Source: Pseudomonas sp. NFR16
Lineage (GTDB): Bacteria > Pseudomonadota > Gammaproteobacteria > Pseudomonadales > Pseudomonadaceae
Length of the DNA stretch: 64,000 nucleotides
Assembly (NCBI RefSeq): GCF_900108875.1
Contig: NZ_FNYJ01000007.1
Coordinates: forward strand, 168,535 to 232,534
Direction of reading: 5' to 3'
Under the pieces are notes generated by a model. The model was not told the origin of the DNA, made no database searches, and saw nothing but the letters and a program-made list of their open reading frames with translations. Positions 9,207 to 18,262 of this stretch are shown piece by piece; positions within the stretch are counted from its first letter, which is position 1; each line of letters begins with the position of its first letter. The position numbers and the translations under genes are program-made.

Positions 9207-10052
9207 TCAGCGAGGAAGCTTGAGGTTGTTCCAGATCGCCAGGCTAGGTTCCGCCTGATTCAGCGTATAGAAGTGCAGGCCAGGCGCGCCGCCTTGCAGC
9301 AGTCGATCGCACATCTCGGTAATCACCTGCTCGCCGAACGCCTGGATGCTCGCCGCGTCATCGCCGTAGGCTTCCAGTTGTTTGCGAATCCAACGCGGAA
9401 TTTCCGCTCCGCAGGCGTCGGAGAAGCGCGCCAGCTTGCTGTAGTTGGTGATCGGCATGATGCCCGGCACGACCGGAATGCTGACGCCCAGTTTCTCGAC
9501 GCGGTCGACGAAGTAGAAGTAGCTGTCGGCATTGAAGAAGTACTGGGTGATCGCACTGTCGGCACCGGCATTGGCCTTGCGCACGAAGTTCTTGAGGTCT
9601 TCTTCGAAATTGCGCGCTTGAGGGTGCATCTCCGGGTAGGCCGCAACTTCGATATGGAAGTGGCTGCCGGTTTCTTCACGAATGAAGCTCACCAGGTCAT
9701 TGGCGTAACGCAGCTCACCGCTGGCCATGCCCATGCCGGAGGGAAGGTCGCCGCGCAGGGCGACGATGCGGTTGATGCCTGCTTCCTTGTACTGCGCAAG
9801 CAAACCGCGCAGATCGGCCTTGCTGTCGCCGACGCACGACAGATGCGGGGCCGCTGGAATATTCACTTCTTTTTCCAGTTGCAGCACGGTGTTGATCGTG
9901 CGGTCGCGCGTGGACCCCCCGGCACCGTAAGTGCAGGAGAAGAAATCGGGATTGTAGCCAGCCAGCGTACGGGCCGTGGCAAGCAGTTTTTCATGACCAG
10001 CGTCGGTCTTCGTAGGGAAGAACTCGAAGCTGTAGCGACGGTCTTGGGACAT
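9207..10052 (-). CDS. metF: Methylenetetrahydrofolate reductase
   Basis: A 281-residue flavoprotein that reduces 5,10-methylene-THF to 5-methyl-THF for methionine synthesis. The family signatures YSFEFFPTKT at the N-terminus, SCTYGAGGSTRDRT and GIMPITNYSKLARF are visible. I chose MSQDRRYSFEFFP at 10052; the longer frame runs into repeat sequence. It lies downstream of ahcY on the same strand, as in other Pseudomonas, but is separated by 187 bp containing a hairpin and repeats, so it may have its own promoter. Confidence 0.95.
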   Translation of the reverse strand: MSQDRRYSFEFFPTKTDAGHEKLLATARTLAGYNPDFFSCTYGAGGSTRDRTINTVLQLEKEVNIPAAPHLSCVGDSKADLRGLLAQYKEAGINRIVALRGDLPSGMGMASGELRYANDLVSFIREETGSHFHIEVAAYPEMHPQARNFEEDLKNFVRKANAGADSAITQYFFNADSYFYFVDRVEKLGVSIPVVPGIMPITNYSKLARFSDACGAEIPRWIRKQLEAYGDDAASIQAFGEQVITEMCDRLLQGGAPGLHFYTLNQAEPSLAIWNNLKLPR

Positions 10053-10059
10053 GGAGCGA

Positions 10060-10239
10060 GTCTCCAGCTGCAAGCCACAAGCTACAAGCTGCAAGAAGGG
10101 CGGTGCGCCGGCTCATGCAGCCAGTGGCTCAGAACTTGGTGCTGCTAAATGCTTGGACGATTTAAGAGCCAGAAGCGGCAAGTAAGGGCAACGATGTCGC
10201 TTTTACTTGCCGCTTGAAGCTTGCCGCTCAAAGCTGCTT
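10060..10239. repeat. Repeat-rich metF-ahcY gap with a hairpin
   Basis: The gap contains an AGCTGCAAGC(C)ACAAGCTACAAGCTGCAAG direct-repeat tract at about 10068-10098. It also has an inverted repeat with arms AAGCGGCAAGTAA and TTACTTGCCGCTT (10173-10215) that could terminate ahcY transcripts on the minus strand. No gene is seen. Confidence 0.6.
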
Positions 10240-11649
10240 TTAGTAACGATAAGCGTGCGGTTTGAACGGGCCTTCGACGCTCACGCCGATGTAGTCGGCC
10301 TGGGTCTTGGTCAGCTTGGTCACGACGCCGCCGAAGCCGCGCACCATTTCCAGGGCCACTTCTTCGTCGAGTTTCTTCGGCAGAACTTCAACGGTCAGGC
10401 GTTCGGCTTTCTGAGCCGGGCTCAGGTCGGCGTATTTCTGGCCGAACAGGAAGATCTGAGCCAGCACCTGGTTGGCGAACGAGCCGTCCATGATGCGGCT
10501 TGGGTGACCCGTGGCGTTACCCAGGTTCACCAGACGGCCTTCGGCCAGCAGGATCAGGTAATCGTCGTTCTGTGGGTCGAACTCGCCAGCGCCGGTGCGG
10601 TGGATCTTGTGCACCTGTGGCTTCACTTCTTCCCATGCCCAGTTCTTGCGCATGAAAGCCGTGTCGATTTCGTTGTCGAAGTGACCGATGTTGCAGACCA
10701 CGGCGCGTTTTTTCAGCGCTTTGAGCATGTTCGCGTCGCAGACGTTGACGTTGCCGGTGGTGGTCACGATCAGGTCGATCTTGCCCAGCAGCGCTTTGTC
10801 GATGCTGGCTTCGGTGCCGTCGTTTTCACCGTTGATGAACGGCGATACCAGCTCGAAACCGTCCATGCAGGCTTGCATGGCGCAGATTGGGTCGACTTCG
10901 GTCACTTTGACGATCATGCCTTCCTGACGCAGCGACTGGGCGGAACCCTTGCCCACGTCACCGTAGCCGATGACCAGCGCTTGCTTGCCGGACAGCAGAT
11001 GGTCGGTGCCGCGCTTGATCGCGTCGTTCAGGCTGTGACGGCAGCCGTACTTGTTGTCGTTCTTGCTCTTGGTGACCGAGTCGTTGACGTTGATCGCAGG
11101 GATCTTCAGTTCGCCCTTGGCCAGCATGTCCAGCAGGCGGTGTACGCCGGTGGTGGTTTCTTCGGTGACGCCATGGATTTTTTCCAGCATCGCCGGGTAT
11201 TTCTTGTGCAGGATCTCGGTCAGATCACCGCCGTCGTCGAGGATCATGTTGGCGTCCCAAGGCTGACCGTCCTTCAGGATGGTCTGCTCGATGCACCACT
11301 CGTACTCTTCTTCGGTCTCGCCCTTCCAGGCGAAAACCGGGATGCCGGCGGCGGCGATGGCGGCGGCGGCCTGATCCTGAGTCGAGAAAATGTTGCAGGA
11401 AGACCAACGTACTTCGGCACCCAGGGCAACCAGGGTTTCGATCAGCACGGCAGTCTGAATGGTCATGTGGATGCAGCCGAGGATCTTCGCGCCTTTGAGC
11501 GGTTGCTCGCCGGCGTATTTGCGACGCAGGCCCATCAGGGCAGGCATTTCGGATTCAGCGATGATGGTCTCGCGACGACCCCAGGCAGCCAGGGTAATGT
11601 CGGCAACTTTGTAATCGTTGAAGTCGGCGGGCGTCAGTACAGCGCTCAT
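10240..11649 (-). CDS. ahcY: Adenosylhomocysteinase (SAH hydrolase)
   Basis: A 469-residue cytosolic NAD-dependent enzyme that cleaves S-adenosylhomocysteine to adenosine and homocysteine, removing the product inhibitor of methyltransferases. The NAD-binding motif VIGYGDVGKGSAQSL, the substrate segment NDSVTKSKNDNKYGCRHSL and the C-terminal KPHAYRY are diagnostic. I chose the start MSAVLTPADFNDYKVADI at 11649, behind GGAGACTCTT; a longer frame to 11739 overlaps the riboswitch. Expression is evidently controlled by the SAH riboswitch in its leader. Confidence 0.97.
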   Translation of the reverse strand: MSAVLTPADFNDYKVADITLAAWGRRETIIAESEMPALMGLRRKYAGEQPLKGAKILGCIHMTIQTAVLIETLVALGAEVRWSSCNIFSTQDQAAAAIAAAGIPVFAWKGETEEEYEWCIEQTILKDGQPWDANMILDDGGDLTEILHKKYPAMLEKIHGVTEETTTGVHRLLDMLAKGELKIPAINVNDSVTKSKNDNKYGCRHSLNDAIKRGTDHLLSGKQALVIGYGDVGKGSAQSLRQEGMIVKVTEVDPICAMQACMDGFELVSPFINGENDGTEASIDKALLGKIDLIVTTTGNVNVCDANMLKALKKRAVVCNIGHFDNEIDTAFMRKNWAWEEVKPQVHKIHRTGAGEFDPQNDDYLILLAEGRLVNLGNATGHPSRIMDGSFANQVLAQIFLFGQKYADLSPAQKAERLTVEVLPKKLDEEVALEMVRGFGGVVTKLTKTQADYIGVSVEGPFKPHAYRY

Positions 11650-11676
11650 AAGAGTCTCCATTCGTAGTGTGCGAAT

Positions 11677-11782
11677 GGGCGCCGTTGTGCGTTTAAGGCT
11701 TGCCCGGCTGCAGTGAGCTTTGAGCAAACAACGCCCCATCCGAGCCTGACAGGTCTGGCCTGCTGCAGCGCCCCTCGGACAG
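11677..11782 (-). promoter_or_regulatory. SAH riboswitch in the ahcY leader
   Basis: Read on the minus strand, the ahcY leader has the ordered conserved blocks of the S-adenosylhomocysteine riboswitch: CCGAGGGGCGCTGC, then CAGGCTCGGATGGGGCG (CGAG pairing back with CTCGG), a variable insert, and finally CAACGGCGCCC, which pairs with GGGGCGCTG-type sequence to build the pseudoknot. It ends about 25 bases before the start codon, so SAH binding likely exposes the ribosome site (ON switch). This class is known upstream of ahcY in Pseudomonas. Confidence 0.93.
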
Positions 11783-11982
11783 GTGGCGGGAAAACGGTAT
11801 CAAGCGGTGATGACCGTTTTTTGAAGCGGTGCAGAGTATAACGACGTCTTTGATCCAGCCCAAGGGCCAGACACAGATAAATGACGAGCGACTAATCAAG
11901 ACCATAGTCGATGCTCAATGGAGGTAAACGTTGCGGGCTGGCACTATGTTCCTCATCAAACGGCAGACGACAGGAGAGCACC

Positions 11983-12387
11983 ATGAATTTTCACACTCGC
12001 AAATGGGTAAAGCCCGAGGACCTGAACCCCAACGGCACACTGTTCGGCGGCAGTCTGCTGCGCTGGATCGACGAAGAAGCGGCGATCTACGCCATCGTCC
12101 AGCTGGGCAATCAGCGAGTGGTGACCAAGTACATTTCCGAGATCAACTTCGTCAGCGCATCGCGTCAGGGTGACATCATCGAACTAGGCATCACCGCCAC
12201 TGAGTTCGGTCGCACTTCGATCACGCTGACTTGCCAGGTGCGCAACAAGATCACCCGAAAGAGCATTCTCACGGTCGAGAAAATGGTCTTCGTGAACCTG
12301 GGTGAGGATGGCCTGCCTGCCCCTCACGGCAAGACCGAGATCACCTACGTGAAGGATCAGTTCAAGGAAGAAGTGATTAACGGCTGA
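11983..12387 (+). CDS. Acyl-CoA thioesterase, hotdog fold (YciA/ACOT type)
   Basis: A 134-residue single hotdog-domain thioesterase that hydrolyses acyl-CoA to the free acid and CoA. The family signature is NPNGTLFGGSLLRWIDEEAA, with catalytic-region residues N and D, followed by SEINFVSASRQGD and the C-terminal strand MVFVNL. I chose ATG 11983 behind CAGGAGAG, not the upstream in-frame ATG at 11911. It is divergent from ahcY. The physiological acyl substrate cannot be read from sequence. Confidence 0.9.
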   Translation: MNFHTRKWVKPEDLNPNGTLFGGSLLRWIDEEAAIYAIVQLGNQRVVTKYISEINFVSASRQGDIIELGITATEFGRTSITLTCQVRNKITRKSILTVEKMVFVNLGEDGLPAPHGKTEITYVKDQFKEEVING

Positions 12388-12764
12388 TGCGCGCAATGGA
12401 CGCGGATTTTTGATCGATGCGGAACCTGTGGGGGCGAGCCAGCTGTCTTTGACACCCTCTTCGATCAGCGGCGTAATACCCGACGCGTTCCCGGCTGAGA
12501 CCGGTCCTACGAAAAGCTTACAGCGTCAGTAGGACCGGCTTCAGCCGGGAAGAGGCCGGAACATGCTGTGGAGTTGCAGCGTCTGGAAATCAGCCATCGC
12601 GAGCAAGCTCGCTCCCACAGGGCTTGTGGTGTCTCGCCGGGTTGTGTCACCCCGCGAAATAGGTGGGAGTGAGCTTGCTCGCGATGGCGGTGTTTCAGGC
12701 GAAAAACTTTGTCTGATCTGACGCTTCGCGAGCAAGCTCGCTTCTACATTGGAGGCAGGGTGTA
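12388..12764. repeat. Gene-free repeat cluster
   Basis: This 377-bp gap has no gene. It holds an inverted pair of the GGACCGGCTTCAGCC element (12488-12551). It also holds three copies of a second REP-like element, CGCGAGCAAGCTCGCTCCCAC, at about 12597-12620, 12662-12688 (inverted) and 12726-12750. The two element families are interleaved, a common state of Pseudomonas intergenic repeat clusters. Confidence 0.75.
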
Positions 12765-13556
12765 TTACCCGGGATTGCGCGCCTTCCAGTCCCGCAGCCA
12801 TTGCAACCCTTCACTGGTATCGCCACGCGGGCGGTATTCGCAGCCGACCCAGCCGGTGTAGCCCAGGCGGTCAATTTCCTCGAACAGCCACGGATAGTTC
12901 ACTTCACCGATGTCCGGCTCATGCCGATCCGGCACGCCGGCGATCTGGATGTGCCCGATGCCGGCAAAATCTCGACGCAGCTTGGTGGTCACGTCGCCCT
13001 CGACGATCTGGCAGTGATAGCAGTCGAACTGCACCAGCAGGTTATCGGCGCCGACTTCCTTGAGGATGGCCTGACCCTGATCCTGACGATTGAGGAAAAA
13101 GCCTGGAATGTCGCGGGTATTGATCGGCTCGATCAAGACGGTAATGCCAGCCTTCGCTGCTTCCTGAGCCGCGTGGCTCAGGTTTTCCAGATACACCGCG
13201 TGATGCTTCTGGCGCAGCTCCTCACTGGGCAGCAGACCTGCCATGACGTGAATCCGGTCATTGCCCAGAACTGCGGCATATTCCAGCGCCTTCTGGAAAC
13301 CGCTGCGGAACTCGCTCTCGCGCCCCGGCAGCGATGCAATCCCGCGCTCACCTTTACTGAAGTCCCCCGGCGGGGCGTTGAACAGCGCCTGCGTCAGGCC
13401 GAAGTCCTCAAGGCGCAGCTTGATTTCTTCAGCCTTGAAGTCGTACGGAAACAGGTATTCCACGCCTTTGAAACCGTCACTGGCCGCAGCGGAAAAGCGA
13501 GCGAGAAAATCGTGTTGCGGATACATCATGCTGAGGTTGGCAGCGAAACGAGGCAT
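12765..13556 (-). CDS. otnI: 2-oxo-tetronate isomerase (Hyi/OtnI family)
   Basis: A 263-residue AP-endonuclease-2-like TIM-barrel isomerase of the hydroxypyruvate isomerase family (PRFAANLSMMYPQHDFLARF at the N-terminus, VLIEPINTRDIPGFFL, FDCYHCQIVEGD). In this operon the expected role is conversion of 2-oxo-tetronate to 3-oxo-tetronate. It is the last gene of the minus-strand operon, 33 bases after the permease. Acidic and histidine metal ligands of the family (E in LIEPIN, D and H in FDCYH) are present. The specific role is inferred from neighbours OtnK, OtnC and LtnD. Confidence 0.88.
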   Translation of the reverse strand: MPRFAANLSMMYPQHDFLARFSAAASDGFKGVEYLFPYDFKAEEIKLRLEDFGLTQALFNAPPGDFSKGERGIASLPGRESEFRSGFQKALEYAAVLGNDRIHVMAGLLPSEELRQKHHAVYLENLSHAAQEAAKAGITVLIEPINTRDIPGFFLNRQDQGQAILKEVGADNLLVQFDCYHCQIVEGDVTTKLRRDFAGIGHIQIAGVPDRHEPDIGEVNYPWLFEEIDRLGYTGWVGCEYRPRGDTSEGLQWLRDWKARNPG

Positions 13557-13589
13557 GTTTTTCTCCTGTCTTGAAAAGGGCCGGAGCCG

Positions 13590-15050
13590 TCAGACGAAAG
13601 GCCAGAGCAGCAAGGTCATGAGGAAGCCCAGCGTGCCCAGAACGGTGACCAGGAAGGTCCAGGTGCGCAGGCCGTCACCGACGTTCAGACCGGCCAGCTT
13701 GGTGAACATCCAGTAACCGGCGTCGTTGATGTGCGACATCGCCAGGCCGCCACCGCCCATGGCCAGGCACAGCAGAGCCATGTGGTTGGCGCTCAGGTTC
13801 AGGGTCGCGATCAGCGGACTGAGGATACCGGCGGTCGTGACCAGTGCCACTGTGGTCGAGCCTTGCACGGCGCGCAACAGCAATGTCAGCAGGAAGCCCA
13901 GCGCGAGGACCGGCAGGCCGGTGTTGCGCAACGCTTCGGACACCACCGCGCCGATACCCGTATCGACCAATACCTTGCCGAACACGCCACCGGCGCCGGC
14001 AATCAGGATCACCATGGCAACGCCCGGCAGCGCCGAACCGATCACGTCCGAAACCTGACTGCGGCTCCAGCCGCGACGCGAACCCAGGATCCACGCACAC
14101 AGCAGCGTGTCGATCAGCAGCGCAACCAGAGGTGCGCCGAGAACGGTCAGCACACTGCGCAGGCCGGAGTCGGCAGGCAGCATGGTGGTCGCCAGTGTGC
14201 CCAGCAGGATCAGAATGATAGGCAGCAGAATCAGCGCGATGATGATGCCCGCGCCCGGAGCGGGTGCTTTTGGCAAACGTGCGGCCAGGCTGCTGGCGCT
14301 TTCTTCCAGGCCCAGTTGCTTGCCGGAGTGGGTCGCGTCGGCGGTCTTGGAGTAGTCGTTGTTCGCCCAGTCGACCAGATCCTGATTACGGATGTGCGGA
14401 CCGTAGACTTCACTGCGGATGTCGTCGGTCATCGGGTAGGTCTTGCGCGTCATGCGTCCGGCAATCACGTAGCCGATCAAGCACAGCACGGCAACGATCG
14501 GCAGGCCGAACATCAGCACGCGCCCCAGATCCGCGCCCAATTGTCCGGCAGCGGCAACGGCGCCCGGATGCGGTGGCAGGAACGCGTGCACCGACAGCAA
14601 AGCTGCGCACATGGGCAGGGCGAAGATCAGCAGCGGTTTGCGCGCGGCACGGGCGACGCCGTAGGCCAGCGGCATCAGAATGATCACGCCGACTTCAAAG
14701 AACACCGGAATCCCGACCATGAAGCCTGCGACGGTCAGGGCCAGTGGCGTGCGCTTGTTGCCGAAGCGGTTGATCAGCGTCCTGGCCAGCGCTTCTGCGC
14801 CGCCCGAGAGCTCGATGATCCGTCCGATCATGGCGCCCAGCGCGATGATGATCGCGATGTGGCCAAGGGTTTTGCCCATGCCGCCTTCGATGGTTGCGAC
14901 CAGATCGGCCGGTTTAACGCCGGCCACCAGTGCAACGATGATGCTGACCAGCATCAGCGCCACGAACGGCTGGAATTTGTACTTGAGCACCAGAAGCAGC
15001 AACAGCGCGATGCCGGCTCCGGCAATGATCATCAGTAATAAAGGAGTCAT
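13590..15050 (-). CDS. GntP family gluconate/sugar-acid permease
   Basis: A 486-residue inner-membrane transporter with about 12-14 hydrophobic segments. Typical GntP-family features are the N-terminal MTPLLLMIIAGAGIALLLLLV, GMGKTLGHIAIIIALGAMIGRI, LPPHPGAVAAAGQLGADLG and AVQGSTTVALVTTAGIL. Its place between otnC and otnI makes import of threonate, erythronate or a similar four-carbon acid likely. I chose the start at 15050; the longer frame to 15119 would add a basic, non-membrane leader. Confidence 0.9.
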   Translation of the reverse strand: MTPLLLMIIAGAGIALLLLLVLKYKFQPFVALMLVSIIVALVAGVKPADLVATIEGGMGKTLGHIAIIIALGAMIGRIIELSGGAEALARTLINRFGNKRTPLALTVAGFMVGIPVFFEVGVIILMPLAYGVARAARKPLLIFALPMCAALLSVHAFLPPHPGAVAAAGQLGADLGRVLMFGLPIVAVLCLIGYVIAGRMTRKTYPMTDDIRSEVYGPHIRNQDLVDWANNDYSKTADATHSGKQLGLEESASSLAARLPKAPAPGAGIIIALILLPIILILLGTLATTMLPADSGLRSVLTVLGAPLVALLIDTLLCAWILGSRRGWSRSQVSDVIGSALPGVAMVILIAGAGGVFGKVLVDTGIGAVVSEALRNTGLPVLALGFLLTLLLRAVQGSTTVALVTTAGILSPLIATLNLSANHMALLCLAMGGGGLAMSHINDAGYWMFTKLAGLNVGDGLRTWTFLVTVLGTLGFLMTLLLWPFV

Positions 15051-15130
15051 GTGGTGTCCTGTTGTTATTGTTTTCCGGCATCGCCGGGCCGTCGAAACCG
15101 TCGCGACGGCCCCGTTCAACGCTGTCGCGA

Positions 15131-15769
15131 TTACCAGTTCACGCCGAACGTCTGGCGCAGTTCTTCCAGAGCCGCTGCGTCCAGCGGTTCGGGTTTGGGG
15201 TTGCTCATCAGCCAGAGCCGGGCGGTTTCTTCCAGCTCTTCCAGGGCGTAAGCGGCCTTGGCCACCGAGCTTTCCCAGACCACCGGCCCGAGCCGCTCGA
15301 GCATGACGCCGCGCACGCTGTTGGCCAGTTTCGCCACTTGGTCAGCGACCTTCGGCGAGCCTGGGCGCTCATAGGAAATCAACGGAATGTGGCCGACCTT
15401 CATCACCTGATACGGCGTGATCGGCGGCAGGATGTCGTCCGGCTTCCAGACGCCCGCCAGCGTCAGCGCTACAAGGTGAGTGGAGTGGGTGTGCACCACG
15501 CCGCCGACGCCGGGATTGCGGTCGTACACCTGACGATGCAACGCCAGGGTCTTGGACGGTTTGTCGCCCGAAACCCATTCGCCGGCCAGATTGACCTTGG
15601 CGATCGCGGTCGGGTCCATACGTCCCAGGCACGCGTCGGTGGGGGTGATCAGCCAGCCGTCTTCCAGGCGGGCGCTGATGTTGCCCGCGCTGCCCACGGT
15701 GTAGCCGCGACCGAACAGCAGGCGGCCGATCTCGCAGATTTCTTCACGCTGCTTGTTTTCAGTGGTCAT
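15131..15769 (-). CDS. otnC: 3-oxo-tetronate 4-phosphate decarboxylase, class II aldolase fold
   Basis: A 212-residue class II aldolase/adducin-domain protein. The zinc-ligand segment VVHTHSTHLVALT is clear, with the phosphate-binding SAGNISARLEDG upstream. In this operon it should decarboxylate 3-oxo-tetronate 4-phosphate to dihydroxyacetone phosphate and CO2. Its start overlaps the stop of the kinase gene by ATGA, indicating translational coupling. Confidence 0.92.
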   Translation of the reverse strand: MTTENKQREEICEIGRLLFGRGYTVGSAGNISARLEDGWLITPTDACLGRMDPTAIAKVNLAGEWVSGDKPSKTLALHRQVYDRNPGVGGVVHTHSTHLVALTLAGVWKPDDILPPITPYQVMKVGHIPLISYERPGSPKVADQVAKLANSVRGVMLERLGPVVWESSVAKAAYALEELEETARLWLMSNPKPEPLDAAALEELRQTFGVNW

Positions 15770-17058
15770 TGAGCGCCTCCGGCCAGTTGCTTGAGCGCTT
15801 TGTCGAAGAAGTCGCGGCCACCGAAGTTGCCGGACTTCAACGCCAGTGCCAGTGGTTGCTGACCACTGCTGATCGTCGCCGGAACGCCCGGATCGATTTG
15901 CGCACCGATCTTCAACAGGCTGACGCCCAAGGCTTGAACCACCGCGCCGGAAGTCTCTCCGCCTGCGACGACAAAACGTTTCACGCCGGCATCCAGCAAG
16001 CCACGGGCGATTTTGCCCAACGCCTCTTCAACCATGGCGCCGGCACGTTCGACACCCAGCTGCTTTTGTACGGCTTTCACTTCTTCGGGGCTGCTGGTGG
16101 CGTAAATCAGAACGGTCTGGCCGGCGTCACGGGCGAATGCCAGTGCCTGCTCAACCACCGGCTTGCCATCGGCGAGCGCCAGCGGGTCAATACGCAGGGC
16201 AGGGCGGCCGGCCTCGAGCCACGCGGCAACCTGGCCGTTGGTGGCGACGGAGGCGCTGCCGGCGAGTACGACTTCGCCACCCTGGACTTGCTCGAGTCGA
16301 GCGGCGTCGATATCGCGCAGCTTGCCGGCGTTTCGGAAATTGTTCGGCAGGCCGAGCGCCAGCCCTGAACCACCGGTGAGCAGTGGCAGGTCGGCGCAGG
16401 CTTCACCGAGGGTGTACAGATCGGCGTCCGAGAGCGCGTCGGCAATCGCCATGACCACACCTTCGGCGCGCAGCTCGGCGATGCGGGCGCGCACGCCATC
16501 CACGCCCTTGGCGATGCTGTCGTAACGCAGCAGACCGACTGTCCGTTGGGTCTGCGATTGCAGGACACGCACCAGATTGGCGTCGGTCATCGGCGTCAGC
16601 GGGTGGTTCTGCATGCCGCATTCGTTGAGCAGTTGGTCCTGGACGAACAGGTGCCCACGGAAAATGGTGCGGCCGTTTTCCGGGAACGCCGGGCAAGCGA
16701 GGGTGAAATCGCTGTTCAGCGCGTTGAGCAGCGCTTCGCTGACCTGACCGATGTTGCCTTTGGCAGTGGAATCGAACGTCGAGCAGTACTTGAAGAAGAT
16801 CTGCTCGCAGCCCCGATCACGCAGCCATTGCAGCGCGGCCAGCGACTCGTCGACAGCCTCGGCGGCTGGCGTGGTCCGGGATTTCAAGGCGATCACGATC
16901 GCATCGGCGTCCAGCTCGGCCAGGCTGTCTGCACTCGGAATGCCGATGCTCTGCACGGTGCGCATGCCGCCGCGAACCAGCATGTTGGCAAGGTCGGTGG
17001 CGCCGGTGAAGTCGTCGGCGATGCAGCCCAGCAGAGGGCGCGGAATCATGTTGCTCAT
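15766..17058 (-). CDS. otnK: 3-oxo-tetronate kinase (four-carbon acid sugar kinase)
   Basis: A 430-residue protein of the former DUF1537 family, now known as four-carbon acid sugar kinases. The N-terminal sugar-binding domain starts with LGCIADDFTGATDLANMLV. The C-terminal nucleotide-binding domain contains FVVAGGETSGAVVQALGV and ends with LALKSGNFGGRDFF. It phosphorylates 3-oxo-tetronate with ATP. The start MSNMIPRP is 11 bases from the ltnD stop. The gene overlaps otnC by four bases. Confidence 0.93.
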   Translation of the reverse strand: MSNMIPRPLLGCIADDFTGATDLANMLVRGGMRTVQSIGIPSADSLAELDADAIVIALKSRTTPAAEAVDESLAALQWLRDRGCEQIFFKYCSTFDSTAKGNIGQVSEALLNALNSDFTLACPAFPENGRTIFRGHLFVQDQLLNECGMQNHPLTPMTDANLVRVLQSQTQRTVGLLRYDSIAKGVDGVRARIAELRAEGVVMAIADALSDADLYTLGEACADLPLLTGGSGLALGLPNNFRNAGKLRDIDAARLEQVQGGEVVLAGSASVATNGQVAAWLEAGRPALRIDPLALADGKPVVEQALAFARDAGQTVLIYATSSPEEVKAVQKQLGVERAGAMVEEALGKIARGLLDAGVKRFVVAGGETSGAVVQALGVSLLKIGAQIDPGVPATISSGQQPLALALKSGNFGGRDFFDKALKQLAGGAQ

Positions 17059-17068
17059 CTGCGGCCTC

Positions 17069-17974
17069 TCAGTTGCTGTCTGGTTTGGCGGTCGGCAATT
17101 CGATGCCCGGGAAAATCTTGATCACCGCGGAATCGTCTTCGCGACCGAAGCCTGCGGTGGAAGCCTGCATGAACATCTGGTGCGCGGTGGACGACAGCGG
17201 CAGCGGGAATTTGCTGGCGCGCGCGGTATCCAGCACCAGGCCCAGATCCTTGACGAAGATGTCCACTGCCGACAGCGGCGTGTAGTCCGCCTTCAGGATG
17301 TGCGGCACGCGGTTCTCGAACATCCACGAGTTGCCCGCGCTGTTGGTGATCACTTCATACAACGCATCGGCGTCGACGCCTTCACGCAGACCGAGCGCCA
17401 TGGCCTCGGCGCTGGCAGCGATGTGCACGCCCGCCAGCAGCTGATTGATGATTTTGACTTTCGAGCCCAGGCCATGAACGTCGCCCAGGCGATACACCTT
17501 GCCGGCCATGCCATTGAGGATGGCGTCTGCTTTGGCGTAGGAGTCTGCCGGGCCGGACGTCATCATGGTCATCTGACCGGCAGCGGCTTTGGCTGCGCCG
17601 CCGGAGATAGGGGCGTCGAGGTAGAGAAGGCCTTTCTCGGTCAGGCGCTGGCCCAACTCGATGGCGAACGTCGGTGCGACAGTGGCGCAGCCGATAATCA
17701 GACTGCCTGGCTTGAGCGCAGCGACCGCGCCGTTTTCACCGAACAGCACGGTTTCAGTCTGCTCGGCATTGACCACGACAGTAATGATTACATCGCAGGC
17801 GGCGGCCATGGCGGCCGGAGAGTCACACGCAACGCCGCCTTCGCTGGCGAATTGCTCAGTGACGGCTGCGCGTACGTCGCAGGCATGAACGTTGAAGCCG
17901 CTGCGCAGCAGGGAGCGGGCGATGCCCAGGCCCATGGCACCCAAACCAATCACGCCGACGTTCTTGTTATTCAT
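17069..17974 (-). CDS. ltnD: L-threonate dehydrogenase
   Basis: A 301-residue member of the 3-hydroxyisobutyrate/beta-hydroxyacid dehydrogenase family. The N-terminal NAD motif is VGVIGLGAMGLGIARSLL. The substrate-site motif is DAPISGGAAKAAAGQ, and the catalytic lysine region is GLGSKVKIINQLLAG. It oxidises L-threonate to 2-oxo-tetronate. It is the first gene of the catabolic operon and is preceded by candidate operators of the neighbouring DeoR-type regulator. The start MNNKNVGVIG sits behind GGAGAGACTC; the frame to 18013 is less likely. Confidence 0.92.
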   Translation of the reverse strand: MNNKNVGVIGLGAMGLGIARSLLRSGFNVHACDVRAAVTEQFASEGGVACDSPAAMAAACDVIITVVVNAEQTETVLFGENGAVAALKPGSLIIGCATVAPTFAIELGQRLTEKGLLYLDAPISGGAAKAAAGQMTMMTSGPADSYAKADAILNGMAGKVYRLGDVHGLGSKVKIINQLLAGVHIAASAEAMALGLREGVDADALYEVITNSAGNSWMFENRVPHILKADYTPLSAVDIFVKDLGLVLDTARASKFPLPLSSTAHQMFMQASTAGFGREDDSAVIKIFPGIELPTAKPDSN

Positions 17975-18046
17975 GAGTCTCTCCTCGGGTTGAGCGCCGA
18001 AGTTCATCAGCACTCGAACGGTGTTTGTTCTGATCTGTTAAAGATA

Positions 18047-18100
18047 GTGAACCTGTGAACGAATAATGTGAAGTAATTTTTTCAGTTAACAAAAGTTAAC
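18047..18100 (-). promoter_or_regulatory. Candidate operator of the DeoR-type regulator (GTKAAC repeats)
   Basis: The ltnD upstream region has two paired motifs: GTGAACCTGTGAAC (18047-18060) and GTTAACAAAAGTTAAC (18085-18100). The four GTKAAC half-sites are set 8 and 10 bases apart and 30 bases between pairs, within an AT-rich promoter region. This is the kind of repeat DeoR-family repressors bind; assignment to the adjacent regulator is inference. Confidence 0.5.
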
Positions 18101-18123
18101 ACTGATCATTTTTTGACCGCAAA

Positions 18124-18152
18124 CAAAAAGCCTCGGCAAGGCCGAGGCTTCA
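18124..18152 (-). terminator. Terminator of the DeoR-type regulator gene
   Basis: On the minus strand GCCTCGGC / GCCGAGGC with a CTT loop is followed by TTTTTG. It separates the regulator transcript from the ltnD promoter. Confidence 0.8.
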
Positions 18153-18262
18153 TGATGGGTGGTAGCTAAGCTGGCCTGCGATCGCAGTGAGTCAGCAGCG
18201 AGTGGTTTGACGGCACTCGTACTCCCGAGCAAGCCCAGGCTTGCACAGGCGTGCAGGCAAAT

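Noticed and set aside
13731..15038. 435-residue Gln/His/Arg-rich open frame antisense to the GntP-type permease
   Set aside because: Biased composition typical of the reverse of a hydrophobic membrane-protein gene.
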